From Panicum virgatum (taxonomy: Eukaryota; Streptophyta; Magnoliopsida; Poales; Poaceae), in NCBI RefSeq assembly GCF_016808335.1, contig NC_053138.1, positions 10,347,900-10,411,899 of the forward strand: a stretch of 64,000 nucleotides of DNA, in the 5' to 3' direction. A program made the position numbers and the translations under genes. Under the pieces are notes generated by a model. That model was not told where the DNA came from. It ran no database searches and was given only the letters and a program-made list of their open reading frames with translations. Shown piece by piece: positions 11,504-22,354 of this stretch. How positions within the stretch are numbered: position 1 is the first letter of the stretch; each line of letters begins with the position of its first letter.

Positions 11504-12408
11504 GACTACCCTAGTGCTAGTGACATGCTGCATCATTGTGTTTATTCTGTTTTTTTAAATTACCTAAGGCATATTAGGTTAGTCCGGAATCTGTTTACTG
11601 TAGTTTGCAACGGGTTCTGACATGCCACTGCATGTGTGATGTGTGTTTCATTATCGTTGTATTATGATGTAAAATTTGGTGGTTCACATTACGTAATGCA
11701 TTTCTTAGTTCTTATTTCTTATCGTTATATTAATTACATGTGTGCTTTTAAGTTACCTGTAGATCAGGAGTACGCAATTCGGCAGAGTTTCGCCGCTTTT
11801 CTTCTCATCACCCTCTCTTTTTTTCTAAATTTTTAGGCTCAAATGACAAAGGGAATGGCGGCGAATGGTGGCCAGGGTTTAAGCAATAACGGAAGCAGCA
11901 GCAATTAGTGGATTCATGTTGAGTTCCTCGTGTCAAAAAAAAAAGAAATAGTTAAGGATACAATCAACCAAGAAATTATTACTTCGAACTTCTAAGCTCT
12001 ATTGGTAGAAGTAACTAATAAGTACAAATAAATGATAATCGAAATCGTCCGAATTGTTTCGAGATCTCGTTTTTAGTTTCTAATCATTATAGGTTTGTGT
12101 AAATCAACGTGAAATCTGCATCTACCAGACATCCGCGCTGACACTGACAAAAAAGTTTATAGTTCGAAATCACATGAAAAGTCGTTTCTCTAGTGTCATC
12201 CTTTAGAGGCCGCATCGCCCACCAAAATTGACATCCGACACCTTCCGTAAATTTCATGATAATTCGAACTCGATTTCCAAATCCTTCTGCAAATATATCA
12301 CAATAAATCTTCGGACGCTGGAGGAATTTTATGCAATTCAATAGGCTTTGTTGGCCAGGGTTTAAAACACAGGGGAGGGACCCTGTCGCCCCCCCAACGG
12401 GCGACAGG
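11504..12408. other. MULE interior, 3' part
   Basis: Mostly AT-rich. A small open frame at 11843-11908 (21 codons, Gly/Asn/Ser-rich) follows an acceptor-like TTTTTAG and could be a 3' exon or nothing. No transposase is seen. Confidence 0.4.
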
Positions 12409-12637
12409 GGCCTGTCGCCCCTGGGGTGGGCAACAGGGGCCTGTCGCCCGTTGGGGGGGCGACATGCCCCCTCTTTTTTTTTCTCCAGGGACTTCGTTGC
12501 AAATTTGAAGAAGAAAAAATTACATTTGAGCCCTGTCGCCCCCCATAGGGCGACCGGGGTATATTTTTGAAATTTTCCAAAACCGACATATATTTTTGAA
12601 ATTTTAATTTTTTTAAATATAAAAAAGAAAAAACCGC
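12409..12637 (-). repeat. MULE right terminal inverted repeat
   Basis: The reverse complement matches 8614-8838 closely. The outermost bases are ...GGTTTTTTC on the complementary strand, followed directly by the AGCACAGTA duplication. Confidence 0.88.
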
Positions 12638-12646
12638 AGCACAGTA

Positions 12647-13084
12647 AGACCAAGAAAGCACCGCGAGCCCATTCTTCTTTTGTGAGTTAGCAAGTTCCTT
12701 TTGTTTTGCGCGTTGATCCGGGGGCGCTATTGGGCGAGCGTTCGCCGCAACTTCTACCAGCGAACAAAAGCTGAAAACACTTAGCAACGCGCGTGCGTAC
12801 AAATTAGCTACCAGCGTGTGTTTTTCGCTTCCACATTCCCCTATCAAGCTTCTTTGAATTGTTTTTGCACGTCCGTACGAATGAGCTGGCAAGTAACGAT
12901 ACTTCCAACTTAGCACAAAAGTGATTTTTAGCGCTTTTTTTTTCTCATTTCGGGATTGCGGGTGAGGAGGGTAGAGTACACGGACGGGGAGTTTATTTCT
13001 ACATCTATATGAAGGCAAAAGCAGCATTGAGCAAATATTATACCCATCCATATAATTAAATGGAAACCTAACGGATAAGAAATC
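12647..13084. other. MULE right flank, no gene seen
   Basis: Mixed-composition intergenic DNA continuing the sequence interrupted by the MULE. It includes a GGCGAGCGTTCGCC near-palindrome around 12731. No gene recognised. Confidence 0.4.
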
Positions 13085-15560
13085 GCAGCTCAGTGCATGA
13101 TCTATAATATTCTTTTACATCAGAAATACAATTTTTTTTTTGGAAAAGATCATTAGCCATGTGCATGATCTGTCAAATTACATGCTTAAGAACTTTCTAA
13201 TTATAGTTCAGAAATACACATAGATTTTTTTATATTCTCAAGTTTCAAGCTACAAAAACAAAATTTTAATATTGAATATGAAAAAGCTTTTATCATACTT
13301 AACCAGAACTTTCTATATCCTAGATTTCAATTCAACAATTCAAAGATCCATACACAAAATTCAAAAACTTTCAAACCTTGTACACAAAACTGTTCATTAT
13401 ACCTAACAATGATTTTCATACATTCAAAACATCACATTTGAATACTAAAAACTTTCAACCCATGTGTACATAACTTTTTCTAAACTTACAATATGGAGAT
13501 GACAACTTTCTATTTGTAGTTCAAGATATATAGAAGTATAAGAGTAAAAAATCTTTAAGAAGTCCACCATAAAGAGTTGCATATTCAAAATAATTTATTA
13601 TTGAACTAAAAAACTTTATCGCTTATTAAATCTTCTTATATCTCCATATATTAACATTGTACAATGTATTTAAAATATTTCCATTTATATATTGAAAAAG
13701 TTTCTACATTCTCAACTTTTTTATGAAACAAACTTTGGAACTTTCCCGATCCATTTGAAAATGATAACACAGTAGATACTTGTTCCATTGTAAATCACCT
13801 ACAATAATAACATAGAACATAATTAGTATTAATATTTAGGAAGAAACGAGATATAAAAAATATATGGAAATTAGAACTCTCTGTATTCCTGTCAACTTGC
13901 AAATTACATATTCAAAACTCATAATGGAATCATGAAAAACTTTTGCCTCACATGTCCAAAACTTTGTATGTCCTAACATTCAACTCACATATTCTAAACT
14001 TCATACTCGGATATCAAAAACATACAAAAAAGTCATGTATATTGAACTTTCTACATCCACAATTTTTATTTCAAATATTTAAAACTTCATACTCGGATTT
14101 CAAAAACTTTTGCATCATGTGCATTATTCTTTCTGCATTCCCTCTTTCAAATCACATATTGAAAACTTCACAATTGACTTCCAGATACTCTCAGATCATG
14201 TATACAAAAACTTTGTAGATCTCTTAACTTTCAATTCATATATCCGAATTCCAAAAACTTCAAAACCACTTTATATAGTGTACTTACAAAATAGCTTCAA
14301 TGCAAGATCTGAGACTCAAGAAGGCAATTATTGAATAAATTATACACCAATATGAAACGTGTCCACTAGTACATTTAGATAAAATGATCGTCATTAAGCA
14401 TCACTCAAACTAAACTACAAGCATTGTTTATAATATATCTTGATAAATTATATACCAAAAGTCTTTTTTTAGAGTTATTAACGAGCCTTGGTCTCACCGG
14501 TACAACTTGGAAGTATAGTAAGCTTCTTGGGTCACAAGTCACAAATTAAATTCACCATGGTTTAGTAAAAAAAAAGAGGAACCTATTGCGCAGATGCCTT
14601 GGCAAATTCCCAAAAATGTCAGCAACTCAAAGTATGAGTTGCTTTTCTGATGGTGAGTGCTAGGCACAACAAGTTATTATCTTCAAATAATAGAATTCAT
14701 AAACTTTATGCTGGCACACCTTCAAACAATTTACTCCTAGATACTAAACTTTGTGCTCTAAAACTGCAAACTTTTTAACTATAACTTTGCATTCTGAAGT
14801 TGGGAAATTTGTAGTAGCCTATTATAAACTTTTACTCCAATGTCTAAATTTTTTTGACTAAAAACTTTGCATTCCGAAGCTGGAAACTTTATACTAGCCT
14901 ATTATAAACTTTTTACTATCATATCTAAAACTTTTAACATATATATAGAAAATTTTCTATACCAAAACTCTCATATTGCAGACCAAAACCTTTCGACTAG
15001 AATGTTGCAAAGTTCCAAATTAGAAATATAGAAATATAGTCTAGCATTCAAATTATAGATATAGTAAATTTACATATATTTGACTTTTAAAGTTCTACAA
15101 ATAGCACTTTATAGTAAAATCTTCAAAACTTTTGACTATTATATGAAAAACTTTATATACGAAAATAGTATTGCCATATTGTAAACTATGCACTCCAAGC
15201 TACAAAAATTTACATATATTTGACTTTTAAAGTTCTACAAATGGTGCTTTATAGTAGAATCTTCAAAACTTTTGTCTCTTATATGGAAAACTTTATAAAA
15301 TACCTAACTTTGGATGTACATATTTGAAAACTTGATATTCATATTTGTGAAAAACAACAATGAAGCGCATAAAACATCCAAGGTCCAAACTTATAAAGTT
15401 TTATGCTAAAACTCTAAACTGACTACTTGAAAACTTTGAATGAAAATATTGAGAAACATACAGATCATGTATGTAGAAACTTTGGACAAATAATTACAAA
15501 ATAATGAATATATCAAGCCATGATTCAAGAAATAAAAATTTAGAACCCTTCAATTCACAA
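13085..15560. repeat. AT-rich decayed satellite-like array
   Basis: About 2.5 kb dominated by AAAACTTT/AAACTTTC words at irregular intervals. Diverged units of roughly 80-90 bp can be lined up: AACTTCATACTCGGAT recurs at ~13998 and ~14086; GCATTC-GAAG-TGG and CCTATTATAAACTTTT recur at ~14785 and ~14870. A longer unit (TTTGACTTTTAAAGTTCTAC) recurs at ~15078 and ~15216. No coding capacity. It could be an old tandem repeat or the interior of a decayed transposon. Confidence 0.55.
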
Positions 15561-16460
15561 CCTTAAATATAATTGGGTTGCGATGAGCTCGACGCTCAGG
15601 GGAGACCCTTCTCTTCGATGCTAGGCATGGATGAATCCCAGAACGGCGGTGCGGCGGTGAGATCGACGCATGGGTGGGCACTCCCTCCGGCGTGGCGGCG
15701 CGTCTCCCCCTCGGCGTGGATTGAAGAGTAGCGGTGCAGTGGTGAGGTCATGGCGGCAGAGCTGTGGTGAGGTCACCGGAGCGGAGATTTGGAATAACTG
15801 AAATAATCGGGGGAAATGAAATCATGTTTGAGATTTTGAATATTTTTGTTGCGGTGGAGTGATTTGGATCCGTAAATAAAAGAGAAGGCAAAAGTTAAAA
15901 ATGGAGAGGGAACACGGATAGCGAGACAGCTCGAGAACCAAAAAGGGAAAGTGTGTGGTCAGGAAGCGGACACATATAGGGTGATCGATGCAATCGTTGC
16001 CGGCGAACGCGCGCCAACTAAGAATTTCGGCATTGATCTCTTGCTTAAGTTAATTAATTAGCTTTGCTCGTGCACACTTGATTAGCTTTAGTTTTTCGTG
16101 AGAGTACTTTTGTTTGGCTTTTTGGTTAAGCTTTCATTCGGCTTGATTTTAAGCTATGCTAATCTTTGTTGAATATCATCGCTTACATTAAGTTTTGGTA
16201 ATAGCTAATCAAGTGGATCACTTTACTTAGTACTTCCGCTTTGTATCGAGCTTTCGTCATTTTCGTTTATATTGGATTGTGTTTTGTGTTGAGATTTTTG
16301 CAACCATTCCTAAGATGAGCTCGTCACAAGTTGCTTTGCGTTATTTTGACGGTTAGAAGAGAGGTGCGGCGGAGTGGCAATTGGGAATAAGTCTTTTGCT
16401 CTCATCGAAGAGGATTTTTAATGGCTCCCATTCACTCCCCGCTCTCTGGTCACCTCCTTG
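15561..16460. other. intergenic stretch before the PHAS cluster
   Basis: A GC-richer patch (15590-15790) with GGCGGTG/GAGGTC words, then AT-rich DNA. No open frame of note and no recognisable element end. It may be the tail of whatever element made the preceding AT-rich array. Confidence 0.4.
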
Positions 16461-16467
16461 AGCAGGC

Positions 16468-17190
16468 TATATATATAAACTAGTGCCTAGTCCAATACAT
16501 AATGGTGTAAAAATAGACATATATCTCGCTCCTTACAATGAATCAGGCGATGTTGGGTCAGGTGGAAGATAGATCTTTATTATGTATGGGTAGTAAGGGT
16601 TCTGGTCTTCAGACTGCAGCACCTCCTTGAAGAGAGTAGGCATGGGAGGTAGCAGGATATTCAGCTGGTCTTCCACTTTCTTCAGTTGCGGTGTCTACGG
16701 ACACAGTTTTATTTCAATCTCTTCTCGGTCGTTGAAGCCACCAATGCACGCGGACCATCACTTTGGAGGCAGTTGTTGCCTGTTGGCACATTCCAGGCCA
16801 TCCTGGTCTCGCAGTAGAACTGCCCATGCATCTTAGTTGATGCCCACAAGGAGACCTGTGCTCCTGCTGAAAACTAGCTGCAAGTCGCAACTATTGCAAT
16901 AGGATAATGTGCTCCAGTATTCTGCCTCCTCGATCTCCATGGACATAGAAAGCACGTTGCGCCGAACAGTTCAATTAGCGCCTGAAAATTATAGCAAAAC
17001 TGTCAAAATAATCCATGTGTCCATGCATGTGCCTTCTCTGTTATGATTTTTGACCTTGCTCTCTTGTCGCGTGACGATACAGATTGTGCTCGGTCACCGT
17101 TCATCAGCTGATCACCAGTGAACTAACTATGGTAGCCCAACAACCTCCTGACCTGTAAATGTAAATCTAAATCAGCCACTTTCAGGCTCT
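16468..17190 (+). ncRNA. candidate PHAS locus a (class IV)
   Basis: TATATATAAAC box at 16469-16479, then a miR2118-like site at 16637-16658 (TAGGCATGGGAGGTAGCAGG), with four mismatches in 22 to the idealised complement. The leader AGACTGCAGCACCTCCTTGAA is shared with locus d (~19620). Predicted cut between 16648 and 16649. 3' end nominal. Confidence 0.68.
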
Positions 17191-17197
17191 TGTTGTT

Positions 17198-17198
<1 letters not shown>

Positions 17199-17271
<73 letters not shown>

Positions 17272-17272
17272 T
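17199..17272. repeat. (TAT)n microsatellite, ~25 units
   Basis: 74 bp of uninterrupted TAT/ATT trinucleotide, likely to be length-polymorphic. It lies in the body of PHAS locus a. Confidence 0.95.
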
Positions 17273-17621
17273 GAGGTGAAGAGTGCACATGCTTGGTCTG
17301 CAGAGCATATGACTCTTGCTTCCTTCTGAAGGTGGAACAATTAGATATTTCTTTCAGAACGGTACATGAGATGGTACAAAATGAAATAAACGATACACGC
17401 AAAATTTGTTGGTGGTGTAAGTGTTCTTCACCTCTCATCTACCCCTCTAATGCACTCTTCAGCCCTGCCAAGGTTGACCATGTAATTGGTGTTGCGCACC
17501 CTCCGTTACCGACTTGCCGGAATCTGTGGTAAATCAATTCAGGTGGGGACTATTCGTGCCCTTGGTGTTCCATCAAAAAAATGATTCTGACCATGGTTAA
17601 TTCAACTATTGGGTAGGAAGG

Positions 17622-18500
17622 CTATATATATAAACTACGGTAATAACAAACGATGTATATTCTTTGTTCCTTATAATGAATAAAAAAAATTAGACAGAAA
17701 GATGAGAGAACGAGATATATCTATTCTTTTGTTGTCTCTTCCTTCATCCATAATTCAAGTTACACATTTTTTCTCTCATTTGATGTTTTTTCTTATTTTT
17801 TTATTTCAGTGTTAGGATGGGTGGAACTGTGGAAGATGATTAGGTTGTGTGACAAAACTGAATGATGGGAATAGGACGCACTGGGACATTCAGCTGGTGT
17901 GGAGGATTGGCAAGAGTAGGTGGATGGTATCATGGCTGCTCATCTATCACATGATTGGCTTCTCCAGACTAGTAGCCTAAATGATTCTTCACCATTGTAA
18001 TATGCAAGCTACAGGACAATGCACCTTCTATCTTGAGGAGGAGGATTGTTACACCTGTTCCTTGCTTGCCCTCGCAGCGTTAGTTTCTGGAATTTTATTG
18101 GCCTTGATGTGAGTATCGCAATCCCTTGGAGTTGAACAGCTCTGGTTGGAGAATCCCCGTTAGGAATCAAACTCTAGGATCAAAAGCACCGTTCTTTCAT
18201 GCATTCTATGGAGCGTATGGAAATGCAGAAGTACGAAGGTTTTCGCCATGAAGATGAAACAAAATCAGTGATCTCTAAACGCTCCAATGAGGATCTGATA
18301 GTTTGGTCAAATAGGTGTTCCTCTCCTTCCGATAAGATGAAGGTGGATATTTGGAGTAATTTCTTCCCAACTTAGTTAGATAGCTTTAGTCTTGCTTAGG
18401 CTTTTCTTTCTCTTTCAGCTAGCTTGCTACAGTATCTCATTTGTAATCTCTACAACATGTAATATAATATTATTCTCTTTATGTAATATAAAGCTCAGGC
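17622..18500 (+). ncRNA. PHAS-like locus b with damaged site
   Basis: A TATATATATAAAC box (17622-17634) like that of locus a, followed at 17871-17891 by AATAGG + ACGCACTGGGACATTC. Compared with class II sites (AATAGGCATGGGACGCAACAGG) the central CATGGG is missing. It looks like a PHAS unit whose trigger site was destroyed by a small deletion. 3' end nominal. Confidence 0.42.
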
Positions 18501-19140
18501 ACCCTAAGGGGTGCCGTAGTTTCTTAAAAAAAATATTCGCATAAAAGTTTTTGTAATAATAAATTTGGCATCACCTAAGCTACATGTGCACCAGGTCCGC
18601 ATGTCATAGACACATCAATTCATATCAAGCTCGAGATTTTTCCCATGTTAAATAAAGAAATACAAAAAAATTTCCCCAAGGAAGGAGGCGGCAGATGGGA
18701 GATGAAGGAAGCATCTTTTGTGTTTATGTGCACGTGAAAGGAAGGAAGAAATCAAGATAATCCTATTCTCACACATATGCCATAATCATCCTAGCTAGTG
18801 TCCTTTTAATTGTTTCAATTTTAGGTATCACACAAGATTGGTCCTTTTTTTTGTTTCTTGCAGGCTGCTTACAACTATATGATTCTTCCGAAGATGCATG
18901 GTTCAATGAACCAGCTGTGAACGCTGGCTATATATGTAAACGACTCCACTACGTGATGCTGCATAAACATGTTGCTCCTTAATTACAGTGAATCAATTGA
19001 TGGTAGGTGGGTCTGGTGAACATCTTTATGCCCCTTCCTAGCTCCCTGCACCCATGATTTAAGCTTCTGAGTTTATTTAGACAAGAAGCAGTGATCAGTT
19101 CGGTTTGGTCAGGTGGAAGACCTCCATCATAGGCTGCAGT

Positions 19141-19615
19141 TAGGGCTGGAAACGAGCCGAGCCGAGCCCGGCTCGGCTCGGCAATTTCACGAGCCCATAG
19201 AAGAGGCTCGGCTCGGCTCGTTATCGGCTCGCGAGCTAGCTCGAGCCGGCTCGCGAGCCACAACAGCCCATTGCATTACAGAGCAGTTTTTGTAGGAAAA
19301 ATATAAACGACAAAGCCTAGAATAAGGCAAACAATAATGTTCTTTAAGTCTTAACAGCAAGGTTCTCTTAGCCCCACTAATTAAGTTTATGAATGTAACA
19401 GCAAGGAAAAAAAATAAAGTTCATAACAGAATGTAGCTTTGGTGGGCTGGCCGCTGGCAATTTGGGCTGGTTGCTTGGTTTGGCCTCAGCTCGCGAGCCA
19501 GGACGAGCCGGCTCGGCTCGGCTCGTTCCAAGCTCGCGAGCCGCTCCGAGCCGAGCTGAGCCGCACCGAGCCCGAGCCGAGCTTCGAGCCGTGAGCTTTT
19601 TTTTTTCCAGCCCTA
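19141..19615. mobile_element. 475-bp hAT-type MITE
   Basis: Terminal inverted repeats TAGGGCTGGAAA / TTTCCAGCCCTA with a perfect 8-bp target duplication GCTGCAGT (19133-19140 and 19616-19623), as expected for hAT elements. Subterminal regions are dense in GAGCCGAGCC/GGCTCGGCTC repeats. No transposase. It sits in the leader of PHAS locus d. Confidence 0.92.
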
Positions 19616-19752
19616 GCTGCAGTGTCTGCACCTCCTTGAAGAGAGAGTAGGCATGGCGCAGGATATCCAGCCGGTCTACGTCGAAGGCTTCTTGCGCAAG
19701 GTGCCCAAGACAAGACTGTTACTCGCTTCCCCCGCCCAACTTGGCCCAACTT

Positions 19753-20042
19753 GGCCCGTGTTTAGTTACAAAAATCAAAATTTTAAATTTTTTTCCGGCA
19801 CCTGCATGGAGATTTAAATCTAGACGAAATAAAAAAACGCATTGCCACTGCTGTCTGTAAATTGCTACAGTAATGCTACAGTAACAACTTTTAATGATGG
19901 ATTAATTAGGATCATTAGATTCTTCTCGCGATTTACAGACGAGTTCTGTAATTATTTTTATAATTAGTTTATGTTTACTACTTTAAATGTAGAAATATAT
20001 CTTTTTAAAAAATTTACGGCACTCCCTTGGTGAACACTGCCC
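19753..20042. mobile_element. diverged Tourist/Harbinger-like MITE
   Basis: Starts GGCCCGTGTTTAGTTAC and contains the TGCTACAGTA and GATTAATTAGG words common in grass PIF/Harbinger MITEs. The right end (...GGTGAACACTGCCC) is degenerate, so boundaries are approximate. Confidence 0.5.
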
Positions 20043-20250
20043 ACCTCTGCACTGTGGCAACAAGGGCAGAGTGAATCCATCAATGAGGCGTCACTTCTTC
20101 AGTGCTCTGTCGGTCACTACTTCGTCGCTGAGAGAGACAAGCAAACAGGCGACGGCGGATGAGGCCGTAGGCACACTTGGGGTGTGGGGAGTGGGAACTG
20201 GGGAGGCAATTTGTCATTTGTTCTTGGTGTGTCAGGAGAGGGCACAGTAC

Positions 20251-21033
20251 CTGCATGCTTAGAGACTGAACCATTGGTTTGGATCGCGGTGTAGCAGTGC
20301 CCATATGGTTGAGTGCCTGAGTTAACGCCATGCATCTAGGAGACCTTTTTTTTTGGAGGGCATGCATCTAGGAGACCTGAGAAGTGAACAAATGACCTCA
20401 ATGGCAGTGTATTGAGGATGTATGTCGGTCCTCGTCGATCCACTTCTGTGTGAGGATGCAAATTGAAGAAGATTTGTACTGCTTCTTCTGAATGTGCATT
20501 TAGGATTCGCGTGTATTGGTAGGGAACATGAATCAAATCACATTCATGTGCTGGGTGTGGCTGCTATATTGTGATAATTTCTAACTAGTATGAATATTCA
20601 GTGTGACAAATTAAAGGAGGAAAAGCCAAACTTCATTGTTGTGTAGGAAAATATGTACCGTAAATTGTTTGTGTACAATCCTGTATGAATTGTGCCAATT
20701 TGATTCAGCTGTAATGTTTTGGCTCGAATGGTTACGTGTAATAACCTTGTAAGCATTCAATTGACGAAGTGTGTCAATTCCATTATTGTTGTATAAAGTC
20801 TAAAACTGCTGTGTGCTCGAATTGTGTGTGTAACTAGGCCAAAGGCCTTTAATTTTGCCCAGTTCTAGCTTACATTGTTCATTACAAACAGAAGTCTCCA
20901 GCTTTTGTAGCACAACTAAACTAAGAAAAATAAGCACTCGGCTGAGGGTATGTGATAGCAGAACGAAACACTTCAATTCGTGCCTCCCTATAATTTATTG
21001 ACTGATGAGGTGAGATGTCAAGATGGGTTTCAA
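20251..21033. other. PHAS-derived intergenic DNA
   Basis: No gene. At 20955-21033 the words ACACTTCAATTCGTGCCT ... TAATTTATTGACTGA ... GTTTCAAGTGTTTC are shared with 30740-30775 joined to 39612-39670, and with 45536-45610, so this is part of the repeated PHAS unit. Confidence 0.5.
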
Positions 21034-21049
21034 GTGTTTCATGATAAAT

Positions 21050-22018
21050 TTTTTTAGATAATGGAATAGTCATATCCCGACCTCTATATAGCAAGATATA
21101 TCCAGCCGTTATTACAAAGTGAAAACCACCAGATCCAAACGAGAAAGGGAAATAGATTTAAAAGCAAAGCCTATTTCTAAACTACCACCCGTGCCTCGCG
21201 AAGATCTCCATAGCGGTTGATTCCAAGGCCCGACACGCTGCTGCGATGGTGTCCCGATCCTCCTCCTTGTGAAGTATCGCCCACGTCCTTATCAAATGTG
21301 TGACCCTAAAAAGTATCTGCAAACCAGTTTGCTTTTTAACATCATGAAATACAATATCATTTCTGCAAAGCCAGAAGGCCCAACATAAAGCACTAACCCC
21401 TGTGTAAAGCATATTTTTATGTTTCCCTTTAGTTCCAAATAACCAAGACCCGAACATATGCGTAATACTTCTAGGTCTATGAATACCAAAAGTTGTGTGA
21501 ATTATTCTCCAAACTAACCTAGCTAGATGACAATCAAAGAAAAGATGAGCAATGGTTTCTTCAGCTGAACAATAACAACATTGCTTACTTCCATTCCAAT
21601 TACGTTTAGCCAAGTTATCTTTTGTTAGAATAACCCCTCGGTGCAACAGCCAAATGAACACCTTTACTTTAAGAAGGATTTTTAGTTTCCATAGGGGTTT
21701 ATTTATCGGCAGACTTATTTCATCCATGAGAGCAACATACATGGAGTGGACTGAAAACTGTCCACTTTTGTGGAGAGACCAAATGCAACGATCGGTGCTA
21801 TCTATAATCTGCACATTGGAAGTTAGATAAACAAGCTCCTGCCAGTCATCCAGATTCCGCCCAATCAAATTTCTTTGGAAAGATACGTTGAGAGGGACGG
21901 AACTTATGACTTGTTGCACGGTGTCATGTTTTCGGCGAACTAAGTTATAAAGTCTGGGAAAGCGCTCTCTAAAGGAGGTGTGCCCCAACCAGACATTATC
22001 CCAGAATCTTACTTGTTC
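21050..22018 (-). mobile_element. 5'-truncated LINE (L1-type), minus strand
   Basis: Flanked by a perfect 16-bp target duplication GTGTTTCATGATAAAT (21034-21049 and 22019-22034). A T-run at the left end represents the 3' poly(A) tail on the minus strand. Only the 3' end of the element remains, typical of target-primed reverse transcription that stopped early. Confidence 0.9.
21182..22018 (-). pseudogene. LINE reverse-transcriptase C-terminal fragment (zf-RVT)
   Basis: An open frame of about 280 codons encoding the region downstream of the reverse transcriptase in plant L1 ORF2. It has the W-x-x-x-P-x-K-x-K-x-F-x-W-like block, the C-x-x-C ... H-L-F-x-x-C zinc-binding segment (CCYCSAEETIAHLFFDC) and the ALCWAFWLCRNDIVF block. 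The endonuclease and RT catalytic domains are absent. The frame continues a few codons beyond the element into flanking DNA. Not a functional gene. Confidence 0.85.
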
Positions 22019-22048
22019 GTGTTTCATGATAAATGTCGAACGAAGCAA

Positions 22049-22354
22049 TATAAAGGTGGCCCAAGCTTAGCATGCTATCTGAATTCTGAAATCGGCTCAA
22101 GCTACCGCTTCTCAAAACCGTGAACAACAGTTTATAGGAGGAACGGTTAAAGGAGTAGAGTAGGATCCGTGTCTGTCCAGGGTTTCCGCCTGAAAATGAG
22201 CTGCTCCACATGGAGAGGGTTTCGTGTAAAAAAGATTAAACGGATTATAATTATATATGGTTGTGCCTGCATGAGGAGAGAGCAGCTATGGGAGTGGGAG
22301 GTACCAGGGACATCAGCTAGAGTGCTAAGTATAGTGCATGGCAGCTATGAGACT
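22049..22354 (+). ncRNA. candidate PHAS locus e (class III), split by an LTR element
   Basis: A TATAAAG word at 22049-22055 and a site at 22289-22310 (GGGAGTGGGAGGTACCAGGGA), with five mismatches in 22 to the miR2118 complement. Downstream sequence is cut by the 6.2-kb LTR element and resumes at ~28603 (GGATCGTAGCACC...), where it aligns with locus l at 45900-46010. Confidence 0.55.

Larger units (their letters stand above)
8614..12637. mobile_element. 4.0-kb Mutator-like element (MULE) carrying two genes
   Basis: Bounded by a perfect 9-bp target duplication AGCACAGTA (8605-8613 and 12638-12646), the hallmark of Mutator insertions. It has long terminal inverted repeats starting GTGGTTTTTTC / GCGGTTTTTTC. 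No MURA transposase is visible, so it is non-autonomous. Instead it carries two small GRF-type zinc-finger genes (9355-9944 and 10797-11503), each with a TATA box and one short intron. The TIRs are full of paired CCTGTCGCC / GGCGACAGG words. The clean TSD and well-matched TIRs suggest a fairly recent insertion. Confidence 0.9.
18927..20250 (+). ncRNA. PHAS-like locus d, split by a hAT MITE, damaged site
   Basis: TATATATGTAAAC at 18927-18939. The unit is interrupted at 19141-19615 by a hAT MITE. After it, GCACCTCCTTGAAGAGAG leads into TAGGCATGG-CGCAGGATATCCAG (19648-19670), which is the locus-a site with about five central bases missing. 3' end nominal. Confidence 0.45.

Noticed and set aside
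18985..19015. Another miR2118-like site (GATGGTAGGTGGGTCTGG)
   Set aside because: Too few matches in the ATGGGAGG core; it could be chance, so it was not counted.
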